Under the pieces are notes generated by a model. That model was given only the letters and a program-made list of their open reading frames with translations, did no database searches and was not told the DNA's origin. From Cytidiella melzeri (Eukaryota > Basidiomycota > Agaricomycetes > Polyporales > Irpicaceae): a DNA stretch of 22,875 nucleotides. Of the stretch, positions 7,901-18,097 are shown one piece after another. Location: positions 1 through 22,875 of the forward strand of contig JABYQR010000528.1 of assembly GCA_022592445.1 (NCBI GenBank), given 5' to 3'. Every line of letters starts with the position of its first letter. Positions within the stretch are counted from its first letter, which is position 1. Made by a program: the position numbers and the translations under genes.

Positions 7901-10900
7901 TTGTGGGCGAGTGCCCGATAGCGAGACGTTTTGCTATCGGGGAACGCGCCCGCAGCCTTTAGCTTCCGACTGATGCACATATGAATCAACGCTGACAAAT
8001 GGGTACAGGTCGTCATGTGGTTCGCGCCGTTGATGCTGTATTCGAACCACAACACCAGAGGACATGGTGTCAAGGACCTCACACTTGCCTTGTTCAAGTC
8101 GTTGACGCTGCGTGGGTCGTGCATCGCGAGGTCGAAGATTGAGGAGGCTCAGGACAAGCTGTTCGAGCGACTATGGGGATGGCCGGAGGTGCTGGACACT
8201 CTGCAGAGGAGTGTGGGCCCTGGCTGTCGGTACACACCACCTCAGCGCATGCTGAAGAATACCGATATCACGCAATGCGCGTTGGCGAACGTCACCAACT
8301 CTGCGCTTGAGGAGGATGACCCAGACACTGTCGACCCGGAGGTTTGGGCTCGTTCAATCAACAGACGCCCTGCGCCGACGGGGGACGACTTCATCAACGA
8401 CGAGGGTGTCGACGAGCCCGAGGCGGACGACGAGGAGTTTGGCACAACTCAACGTCCAAGGGTCATCACGGCGGCGCCGTCCAGGGCTGCGCGGCGCAGT
8501 CAGACATCAGCCCAGGCGGAGGAGGAGGCAGAGACGAAATCGAAGCAGCCGAAGCAGCCTTTCGACATCGCGCCGTACGTAGAGATCCTCAAGCGTTTCG
8601 AGCAGCCATACCCGCTGGCGGTGTTCTGGGCAGGGAGTGTCCGCAGTGAAATCAACACGATGCTGAACACTGCGAGGCAGGCGCGTGCACAAATCGTTGC
8701 GTCGAGCGATACGTACATTCTGAACCTCATTGCTCGCAATCCGATCGACTGGCAGGCATACACGAGCAAGAGCTGGGGGAACATCTCTGGTCAATGGCTC
8801 GGGTACGCGCTCCTGGAGGAGCAGGTCATACGCATGTACCGGCCCCAACTGCTCGCCTCGAGGGAAGGCGCATATGTTCGGCACGTCCTTGGGGAAGCTC
8901 TCCAGGAATATCTCAAGAAGGGCGTCGACGCGTTTCCCTGGGTGGACGGTATCGAGAGCACTTGGGAGGACACGACGATCTTGATGCCCTCGTCGCAGCT
9001 CGCGATTATCCAGCGAGATGTGATCAACTACCGGCGGGAGGCTCGGAAGGAGGTGGAGGATGCGCTGACTCGTGTGCAGAATCTGGCCGCTGCCTCGGCA
9101 GGCACGTCGGACGGGCGCCTACCAACAAAACCGGACGGCAATGCGCCCATTTCGCCCGAGGTGGGGTATGCCCTTCAGGTACTCCGAAAGGTATGTATTT
9201 ATTGTGTTGTGGTGTGAACGATATTCTGATCTATTCTTCCCATAAGGCTTTGCACTTCAATGTGGAGCGGAACATCTGGTGGCATGAGCACGCACAAATG
9301 GAGAAGCTCCTGGACCACGAAATCGACGACTTGCTGGAAGAGAGGCCTAGCCATGGCGACGACTTCTTTTCGGCTGAGATAAACGATCCAGGAGTTGGCT
9401 CGGTTGTGGAAGGACCTGCATTCCGGATGCGTCATATGAAGGATGGTGTGCCGACGTACGGAGAGCTGCCTTTTGTGGAGCTCTTGCGTGGTTATCGGCA
9501 GTTTGTAGTGGAGAACCGTAAGGAGTCCCGGCGGCAGCTGCGGCAACGGCAGAACGGCAAAAATACGTGAGATTCGGAGGCAGATGGTGAGCGTGTTATA
9601 GATGGATGAACTTGTGTGCTGACCACAGGCTATGTATGATCCAGAAGGCAAAGGAACGTGAGGCGAGATTGGTGCAGCCGGAGGAGCCAGCGGAGGCGGA
9701 GCCGTCAGGGACGCCAGAAGCGCGGTCTCCTCAACGAGCTACGAGGCGGAGGCAGCCGTCCCCAGCGCAACTGGAATCTGAGGAGCCAGAACCCACATTG
9801 CCCGTGAAGCAGGCGAAACCGAGGCCCAGGCCAGTAGCGCAGGGAGCTGTGCGGAAGTCGCCCAGTGCGCCGAAGACGCCACCGCGTCGCAAGTCTCGCA
9901 GCTCGAGCGAGAAGACGCCGCGGCACAAGAAAAAGCGCACTCATTCGGAGTCTGAGCGCGAGAGTGGTGATCCGTCGACCACGACGGATGACGGGCAGGT
10001 GAGCAACGTGGAGGAGCAGCGGACGCTGAAGAGACAGCGTGCTTCGACGGTGACGTCGCAAAGCAACCCCTCTGGAGCACAGGAAGCACCGGCAGGCCCT
10101 GGGTCAGAGGACGAGTATGACAGTGCGGCCGACCGCTTAGCAATGGTGCAACTTGCTGAGGCGCTGGAGAAGGGAGATGGGCGAGCTGACGGGATGGACC
10201 TGGACGAGCCTGACGCGGACGAGATTGAGCGGCGTGATCTGGAGGAGGCAAAAGACGGTCTCTGCAGGATGCGCGTATCAATGCGCAAGGGGCGCTGTCC
10301 ACACCGGGGGCATCTGGGAGTAGGGACCGCTCTGGAACTGTTACGCAACAGAGAAGATCAGAGCGGCCTACGACGGAAGCAGGTACAGGCACGACCAGTG
10401 GCAAGCCGACTTCGCGTGCGCCTTCGACGCCACGGAGGGCAAATCCGCTGTCCGAGGGAGCACTGCTGCACCTCCGTCACGGTCAGGATCGGTCTCCCAG
10501 CCTGCGCACGCAGGTCGTCGAGAGCACTCTATGCACCTATGTTGCGCTCTGGTTCAATCGCTCCTAGACAAGGGTCTGCGTCGCGCGCAGGCTCGACGGC
10601 TCCTGTAGAGGCACCCTTGCGACACCCTGGCCACATGCGTGACCCCCCAGAGCCCATTAGCGAACATGCTGATGAGGACCAGGATGCCGACGGAGAACAA
10701 GAAGAGGAAGAGGAGGGGAGGGATGCCGCTGGGCAAGTCACAACGGACGACGAGGAGGATCGCGTTGCCTCATCTTCACTGACCTCCATTGGCGACGAGG
10801 ACCAAGGCAGCACGCACGACGATGCGGACCAAGGCATGACGCTCGATGACACAGAGCTTGTTGGTACGTCTTCATTCAACTCACTACACCGCTACAAGTG

Positions 10901-11518
10901 CAGGGGCTACCCCGATAGCGAAACAGAACACTATCGGGGTACCACGCAATGGTGCGCTGTGGCACCCATTGCCCGATAGTGTTCTGTTTCGCTATCGGGC
11001 AATGGCAGTTACGCAGACCAGCACTACTGGGTACCCCGATAGCGAAACAGAACGCTATCGGGGTACGCTTCGTGATCGCCTGACTTCGTGAACGTGTCGC
11101 AATCCATTTCTGACAGCTCACACCCGTTGCAGATAACTCTCATCAAGAGAATGACGATCAACCTGGTAGGTGGACGAGGCCTAACCTGTGCCTAACTACG
11201 CATCTCTGACAACCATCTCTAGTGTCCAACGCTGCTGCTGAGCAGTCGACTGAGCTTGTGGGCGTAAGTCACCTCCATGCTGTGTGTACTATTCCTTCTC
11301 ACGTGTAACAGCCCCGACGCAGTCCTCGTAAGCGGGGGCAGGGCTTGCGCGGACTCGTTGAGGTGAGTCCGTTCCGCTCATGTGGCTCGCTCTGCTATGG
11401 AACTCACATTTGATCGGTCAAGAACGCAACTGGTGTACCTCCTTCCGCCAACATGACCAGTTCAACACCTTTGCAAGCACGCACCGACAGGGACTACGTT
11501 GACAAGAAGTGGGTCTAA
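4984..11518 (+). CDS. Gene X: large multi-exon protein, unknown function
   Basis: Proposed exons: 4984-5127, 5178-5372, 5423-5515, 5575-6022, 6084-6739, 6790-7563, 8009-9190, 9247-9566, 9629-10274, 10352-10491, 10568-10863, 11133-11165, 11223-11263, 11312-11362, 11423-11518. They sum to 5,115 nt, about 1,704 codons plus stop. The junctions near 5516-5574 and 10275-10567 are the weakest. The start MAPQGSKGAGKKKELTQ follows a UTR-like leader. The N-terminal part is charged and helical (Lys/Ala-rich, then heptad-like stretches such as VERLEGKLEELRQE). The middle (8009-9566) looks globular. The part from 9629 is disordered, with basic Ser/Pro and acidic patches. No catalytic motif is recognised. 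Introns 7564-8008 and 10864-11132 are swollen by palindromes. The last exons are very small (33, 41 and 51 nt). Confidence 0.65.
7586..7941. repeat. Seven 28-bp palindromes filling a gene X intron
   Basis: Unit starts are 7586, 7668, 7718, 7766, 7814, 7864 and 7914, all within intron 7564-8008. The last three repeat every 50 bp. Segments 7668-7745 and 7814-7891 are inverted copies of each other, including the spacer CGCCCACAACAAGCATA. Their centre (7779.5) coincides exactly with the centre of the unit 7766-7793. The unit at 7586 has arms extended outward by ATTG/CAAT. Confidence 0.9.
10911..11062. repeat. Three 28-bp palindromes in a gene X intron
   Basis: Units are 10911-10938, 10972-10999 and 11035-11062, inside intron 10864-11132. 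The middle unit is the exact reverse complement of the first. The 33-nt spacer between them is itself hairpin-like (CAATGGTGC with GCACCCATTG). The third unit is flanked by GTAC on both sides. Confidence 0.9.
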
Positions 11519-11765
11519 TACATGTTCTCCCCGTTCATGCTTCGCCGTCGCTTCTCTCGCCTCCCCGCTGCTCGCGTTCTTTCCTCCTCCAACGCCTTTG
11601 TTCCTCACCACACGCACGCACGTTTCGTCCGCCGCCTTGCATGGCCACATTTCTACATTACTCGCTACCCATCTCGCATAACATACTCGTCTCTTTATAA
11701 TACGCACGCACTTTATCTCTTACTGTATCTTAATGCCAATGTGTTCGCATCATGATGTCCCCAAT
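11519..11765. other. Intergenic, 3' side of gene X
   Basis: The stretch is pyrimidine-rich with no palindrome. A TATA-like TATAATA lies at about 11696-11702, and an ATG at 11752 follows it. Whether this is an upstream start for Y2 or chance is unclear. Confidence 0.3.
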
Positions 11766-12297
11766 TCATCGACGCCGCTCTGAGACTAAAGCCCGTGCAA
11801 TTTGTGTCCCTGAACTTCGAATTCGGTTGTAAGGCACATCTGCTCCTTGCTCGCTCCAACCCTTCACCCATGTTTCAGGAAATTGATCCAATGTCCGCTC
11901 GCTAATCCTCAATACACCAATCACAGTGAACGCGCCAAGCACCCGGTGTTCGTTCTCATCCATCCCTTTCTTACTATTCGTCTGCTACACTCCGCGCGTG
12001 TCTGTAACTTTGCGAAATCCGGTTATAGCTGCATCTCGCTTGGCTCTCATGTTCCTGTCAACTAGCCTCATCGCTTGTAGGTAGCCGATATTCTTACTGG
12101 CGGCGCATGCATAAATTCAGACTGCATCCCGACAGTCATCCCTTTCGTCTTCGCCGCCTTCACAATCCTCTCATACCCTTCCACACCTTGCAGACTCTCT
12201 TGCTTTGCCACCTCGCTTTGTCCAGCAACTCGCCCAATCTCGCATCAAATGGAACAGTTAGTGTCTCATTACACCCACTTCCCACCAAGCAATCTAC
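11766..12297 (-). pseudogene. Decayed coding sequence W, unknown protein
   Basis: Reading the - strand from 12297, protein-like sequence passes through different frames. One frame reads VPFDARLGELLDKARWQSK. A second, near 12200, reads VEGYERIVKAAKTKGMTVG and ends FMHAPP. A third, from about 12100, reads LQAMRLVDRNMRAKRDAA. A TAG at 11985-11987 then interrupts it, and the same frame continues through VLGAFTVIGVLRISERTL to a TGA at 11766-11768. Two frameshifts and one stop suggest a pseudogene. A GTAAGA donor-like site at 12097 could mean an intron instead, but splicing there gives a worse-looking frame. The family is not recognised. It is squeezed between X and Y2 and antisense to both. Confidence 0.4.
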
Positions 12298-12309
12298 TCA
12301 ACATTGTAT

Positions 12310-15300
12310 ATGCATAGCCCCTCAGAGTACCTCGCCGACGCTTTCCCCGACTTAGGTGACATCGTTGAACCATTCCTGACCGATGACACCTATAGTCAGG
12401 ACGACGTTCTTTGCGGCCTGACACAGGAACCTGGCGCTCGCGAGAATCACGTCGCAGCACTTAAGGCGCAGAGAATGTCCAGCATCAAGCTCTCACAGCT
12501 CGAACGCTGGTACACCACCCAAGCCGCCAATAAGGCAATGCATTCGATGCATTCCTTGCAACAGGTTCAGATCGACGACCAGTACATGTTTCCTCACGAC
12601 GAGCCTAGTCTCAGGTTTCAGGCAAATGACTCGTACCTCGACGCGCTGGTATTGGTTCCGAACACGTTCGGTCTCGACGCTCTCCTCCCTCGTCTTCCAC
12701 CGGACGCAGGCTTCGCCCTTGAGTTGGATCTCCTTCGCAGAGCAAAGTCGTTCCGCTACAAGCACGGTAGACTTGGCTTCGCACCCAAGGACTCCATGCT
12801 GTACCTCGGTCGCTGCCGTCAGGAAGAGATCTGGCTCGTTTGGACAAGCGTCCTCCCAGTAAACGTTATTGGACAGCCAGACCGCACTACTCCACGCAAG
12901 GTTGACACAACACTTCCACACGACCTGTACATCATCACGCTGATGTTTCTCGCGCTTACTATGCACGAGGCAGGTATTCAGGACATTGCCGTCAATGGTG
13001 CAAGGTACCCAGAGGACCTCCAAAGCATCGACGCGGTTAAAAACAGCACAAATCTTCTGTAAGTCGAGCCTTTAAATTTGTCTGTTTATTCCCTTATTGG
13101 CCCCAAATGGCACTATGCATACCGGTTAGGTCTGCTCAAGCGCCTTCCCGATAGCAATACGGATTGCTATCGGGTTCACGCTTAGCCCCGGTTCACTCGT
13201 TCTCCCGATAACGAAATGTTTCGTTATCAGGGAAACGCCCGATAATGAAACATTTTGTTATCGGGACACCAGCCTTATTGGTTCAGTATGCAATATGAAA
13301 ATCGCGCTATGTCCCCAGGCATGTCGCCCCCGATAACAGAACAAATCGCTATCGGGAGAACGAGTGAACCGGGGCTAAGCGTGAACCCGATAGCAATTCG
13401 TATTGCTATCGGGCCATGGCGTAATTCTGCCTACCTCAGGCATCACAACAGTGGTGGCAGAATACTATCAGGCTTGCATTGTTCTTCTTCGCCCCTTCTA
13501 CCTCAATTTGATACTGCTTCTCAGCTAACAATTACTTACCCATTCAGTAATCGTCTCAACGTTGCGCTTGATACCAGGATCTGCGCAAACTTCATAATAC
13601 TATACAGCGCCGCTTCGACTCATGGCTCGACCAAGCACCCGCCTCATGGAAGAATATCATAGAAGGCCGTTATCCAATCGTTATCTCGGCGGCATGCGGT
13701 CAAAACTGGCATTTCCACGCAAACGTTCCCGATGCAAACAGCGAGTTCGCTTGGTGCGGAGATAGGGACTTCAGAGAAATCCGCTTCATGAGCGTAGCCT
13801 TCGCCACAGAACTCGCGTACGTTCCTCACTGCCACACGTCTTCAGTAGCTAACATTCATCTTCCTCATCACAATCTTTCAGAATCTATCGCTGCGAAAAC
13901 TTCCAACCCATCCCAATCGACGACCTCATCGAACTCCAAATGTACGCTAACGATCAGCCAATCTACGACCACTGGGATCCAGAACTTCGCGAACAGGTCA
14001 ACCTAGAACACTTCCCCCTCTATCACGAGGCTACAGGCGACGAAATTCCAGTATACCGCACTAACGGTACCCGCCTCCATCGCCACTCCTTCAACATCAT
14101 CCACGACGAAGACCCCTGCCCCTCCCTGTTCAACCTCCGCACAGTAAACGAATTCCTCCAAGGCTTCGCAGAAGAAGACGACATGGATGTAGACAACAAT
14201 CTCGCTCCAACCTCTGCTGGCGTCCAGTTCTTCCCACAGGCATTCCTCGGTTCCGTCGGCCACTACCAGGCAGAAAAACTTCCAGTCCCATTCTACCCAA
14301 TCCTACGCAAAATATCTCGCACTATTGGTCTCAACAACAACAACAACAACAACAACTTCGACAACAATGCTCCAATCACTCAGCCCGTCATTGGCTGCTC
14401 CAGTCAAGCTTACAACACCGCTTTCCATCGCATCCGCTTCCGCACTTCTTCACACGACGCTCAGCTCGCTCAGGTAACCGCTTTTGGCGCTGCTCCATTC
14501 GCAACATCCACCAAGGAAAAAGAAAAGTCCGCAAAACTTGCGCAACGGCTAGAAGATTACGGTCTCCCTTTCACAAGGCTAAAGGCAAAACTCGCTGACG
14601 CTGCCCTCAACACAAACATTCGCTTGGAAAACGTCTACCACGTCGATCTCGCAGCAATTCACGACAACTCCCGTACCGCTGAGTACGCTCCTTCAATGCC
14701 TCCCATTCACATGTCCTCCGTCTCAACTCATCCGCTTACTTCATCTAGGGGTCTCTTCAACCAACTTGTCCTGCCACTCTGCAACGCTTGGGGCCATCCC
14801 TCCGTTATAACAGAGCTCACAAAACATCTCGTCATCCTTCGTCCCGCCGTACTCATCTCTCTCCTCACCCCTTACATCCTGCATTTGCTCATCACATATT
14901 CTTACAGGCTTATCCAAACCTCTACCTCTGGACCTCTTATCCAATCGCTTCAGCCATGGAAGCCCTTTTCCGCCAAATGAGATCAGCCATTGCTGACATT
15001 CCACCACCAGGCGCACACCAGGACCTCGACGACGACGACGAAAACGCAAGAGCTCAACAAGCTGTTCTCGCAGATCTAAGCATGAAACATTGCTACCTCA
15101 TCGAGATGACTGCAATGCTCGAGCGCAGCGCAAACTACGGTCAAACCGGCAACGTCCGCGTCATCACTCGCACTCTCATGGACTACTTCGGCCTCTCCGC
15201 CGTCATCCTCCGTGGCTCGTTGCCTTACCTCAACAACCTCGTCAACTTTGGAATTCAGGATAAGCGCCCAGTCGTCGTTATTAATCTGACTCAGTGGCCT

Positions 15301-17422
15301 AGGGACAAGTTCAAGCAGCTCCTCACATCCGCCAGCGCCTCCATCCAGTTCCACTACGGACCAAAAATGTCGGAGGTAGGTACAATCCTCATTGCAAACT
15401 TCTCCAAATGTGTCCGCAACACCACTTCGCTCGCTTTCCCTATAACGATTCGTTTTGCTATCGGGCAATGTAGCTTCTTGTCAACGCTGTCGCAGTGATT
15501 CCCCGATAGCGAAACAACTGCTTATCGGGAAATCACTGCGACAACGTTGGCGAGAAGCTGCATTGCCCGATAGCAAAACGATTCCTTATCGGGGAAACAC
15601 GAACTGCCACCTTGAGCCCAACCCATGCTCGCGTCGCCCATCCCGATAGCGTTTCCTTCCACTATCGGGCATTTCCTGATTCTCATCCTAATACTAATTT
15701 CGCATTCTGTCTTTAGTACTATATCTTGGTGTTTCGCATATACCACGCCTACTTGCACACAAACCCAGTGGACTATCCAAACTACACAAACAATCACCTC
15801 TTTCGATCAATCCTATCCATATTCGACGCCTGCGTCTCGCAGTTCATAGAAGACACCGTCAGCTTCGTCCACGACAGGCTAAAGCCTGAACTCAAAAGGC
15901 AACGTCGGTCCCAAAGGCGCCCCATCCAGCAATTGGCGGAATTGCGCAACAAGCACCTCAAGATCTGGGTTGCATGTCCAAACCCCCTCAGCCTCGCAGA
16001 CGTAGAGGCAGGCACTCACCTCACAGTCGCTGTTCGCGCAGACGGTCTCACAGACAAAGGCCTTCCTCTCGTCATCCTGGACAGGTATTCCTACACCGCA
16101 ATGGCACAGGACTTCCTCAAGTTCGCAAAGACAACAAACAACCGCGGAATGTCTCCTCCATTCACCTCTGGTCATCAGTCGCTGAAACTCCTCAGAGTCG
16201 CCTACGCCGTCGTAAAGGGCTCCCTCTCAAATCATAACCAGGCAGTACGCGATAAAATGGTCATAGAGGCAATCAAGACAGTCCTCATCAAGCAACACGT
16301 CCACTTCATCCCATGGAGCCCAGACGCTAACGGTGTAGAACAGCCATCCAGGACAATCTCCCCCTCCGCCTGGCGCCTCATAGAGGCAGACCTCACTGTC
16401 ACAACTCCCGCCGCAACTCGCCCTCTTCTCATAGCTGACAACTCTGCTGTCGGTTGCGCAAGGAACGCAATCACACTCGCTCGCCGCACTTCAACAACTG
16501 CACCTTGGTCCGCCATCGGTATCAAAATGACAAACTTCAAGGAAATAATCGGAAAGCGCTCACGCCCGTCGGACTTGGCATACGCAGCTTCCGTCTTCCC
16601 TGAATCCACTAAAAACAAAGACAACAACGCTTGGGTCAAGAAACAGTACGATTGGACAATCGCAAACCTCGACATGTCAAAGCCCTCTCACCGTGTCATC
16701 CTTTATGCCGCTCGCATCTGCATCGCCACACTCCCTGACATATTCATCGACGCAGATCACACTTTCCCAAAGAAAACCTCATGGCACGAAGACGACGCCC
16801 TACAGGCTATGCGCAACGCTCCAGTCCTCAACAAAGACGACAGAAAGGGTCACAAAAACCCTGATTTCGTCTTCACTCCAATCATCGCCATGGCCATCGG
16901 CCTCCTCGAACCTGCTTCTCCACTCGGCACCACTTACGCAGTATCAGGCAATCTCAGCAGTTCTTGGTCAAAAAAGCACGGTACGACTCCACCCACTACT
17001 ACGCCCATCATAACACTTACTGACTCCGCTCCAAAGGTCACAAGGGCGTATGCGCCGACTTACTCACTCGCTTCGGCCTCTGCACTCCGAGAAGACCATT
17101 CAAAGGTTCCCCAAAGGGAAGCTGGAAAATGAAGTCACACAACGAGCTCGAGGTCCTCTGTCGCCAGTTCGAACGTCTCATCAACACAGACTCCGCTTAC
17201 GGCGTGCAAAGAGCCGTCGCAGCGTTGTGCGGGCCTCAAATCCTCTCACGCATCGTTGCAAAAGGCTTGTTGGGCGCATGGGTCAGTATGCCTGTACCTG
17301 TAAACTCCGGTCAGAAACGTCCACGTGTAGACTGCAATCAGAGCAGCGATATAGAGATGGACGACGAACCCCAGAAGAGGCCTCGCCAAGGATCCCCCGA
17401 CGTAATCGACTTGGATGACTGA
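12310..17422 (+). CDS. Gene Y copy 2 (Y2): large unknown protein, one frameshift
   Basis: Exons: 12310-13058, 13548-13837, 13882-14848, 14908-15375, 15717-16980, 17037-17422. The sum is 4,124 nt, one short of a multiple of three. Alignment to Y1 places a 1-nt deletion near 13572 (Y1 reads LGYRDL; Y2 would need one more G before ATACC), so this copy is either mutated or holds a sequence error. The 5' end is uncertain: ATG 12310 is the first in frame, but an ATG at 12249 reads MEQLVSHYTHFPPSNLLNIV in another frame and may be a real first exon. Intron phases and junctions match Y1 where both exist. The C-terminus has two KRPR basic patches and ends DVIDLDD, resembling a SUMO-interaction motif. 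No enzyme motif is recognised. Confidence 0.65.
13147..13413. repeat. Five 28-bp palindromes in Y2 intron, within a long inverted repeat
   Basis: Unit starts are 13147, 13204, 13238, 13329 and 13386, all in the 489-nt intron 13059-13547. Segments 13147-13231 and 13329-13413 are inverted copies over about 85 bp, including the spacer with CACGCTTAGCCCCGGTTCAC. The unit at 13204 has a changed right end (TATCAGG). Confidence 0.9.
14333..14356 (+). repeat. In-frame (AAC)8 microsatellite in Y2
   Basis: Eight AAC codons encode a poly-Asn run, one fewer than in Y1. Confidence 0.9.
15438..15669. repeat. Four 28-bp palindromes in Y2 intron, with a nested large palindrome
   Basis: Unit starts are 15438, 15502, 15566 and 15642, in intron 15376-15716. 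The first three form one inverted repeat of about 156 bp (15438-15593). The spacers TGTCGCAGTGATT and AATCACTGCGACA mirror each other, and the centre (15515.5) is exactly the centre of the unit 15502-15529. The unit at 15438 has CCCTATA instead of CCCGATA. Confidence 0.9.
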
Positions 17423-17754
17423 ACCCTCATACGTTCAACGCCACCGCCCTCTTCACCACACAAATGTCATGCTCATACAAATGGCTGTATAATCTGTAAT
17501 CTTTACATGTAATTCATTCCTTCATCCACAACATCAATCTGCTCGTACCTCTGTGCCCGCTGTGCATGTTCTCCTCTGAAAGTCCCAATGCTCATTGCTG
17601 CCCGATGACTAAATCTCCCACTATAAGGAAAACCGGCTGATCTTATATCACTGCGTGCAGCCCGGAGAGCACTCCATCATTCCTGATATATCCACTATAC
17701 TTCCATATCATTGCTGTCGCTGTGTTATTGCTCGTCTGGTGTTTTCCCTTATCC

Positions 17755-17782
17755 CCCGATAACGTGTTCGTTCGCTATCGGG
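17755..17782. repeat. Single 28-bp palindrome
   Basis: Ends are CCCGATAACG and CGCTATCGGG, 3' of Y2. Confidence 0.85.
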
Positions 17783-17888
17783 ATACTCTGCAATGTTATC
17801 ATTCTGCGGAACGTTACTCAGCTCACATCCCGAAACCTTCCTCAACAGCTCGTCTCATAAAACATAGCCAACAACGATAACCTGTTCC

Positions 17889-17916
17889 CCCGATAACGCG
17901 CTGTGTCACTATCGGG
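17889..17916. repeat. Single 28-bp palindrome
   Basis: Ends are CCCGATAACG and CACTATCGGG, between the two convergent Y-family genes. Confidence 0.85.
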
Positions 17917-18097
17917 AAATTGCTCCGTGTTGCAAAAATGCATTACTCTCATACACCTGCCATTCACCTCCTCACCCCACATCACTCTCACCAATATGGT
18001 CTTCAGTCCTTCACAACTCATAGTGAACAACTCCCTACATATCTCGCATTTCAAAAAGGATTTTCACATCACTCACTACATGTCGTTGCTTTTATTA

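Larger units (their letters stand above)
17423..18097. other. Convergent intergenic region
   Basis: This is the 3' region shared by Y2 (+) and the inverted Y fragment (-). It holds two palindromes, listed separately. No other gene is supported. Confidence 0.5.

Noticed and set aside
9568..9570. TGA as the end of gene X
   Set aside because: A GTGAGA donor at 9567 and an acceptor at 9628 (branch GCTGAC) skip it and rejoin in frame. Downstream exons also join in frame to 11518.
16981..17132. Continuation of the Y2 fifth exon to a stop at 17132
   Set aside because: A 56-nt intron (16981-17036) joins the frame to the last exon, and the inverted homologue has an intron at the same place and phase.
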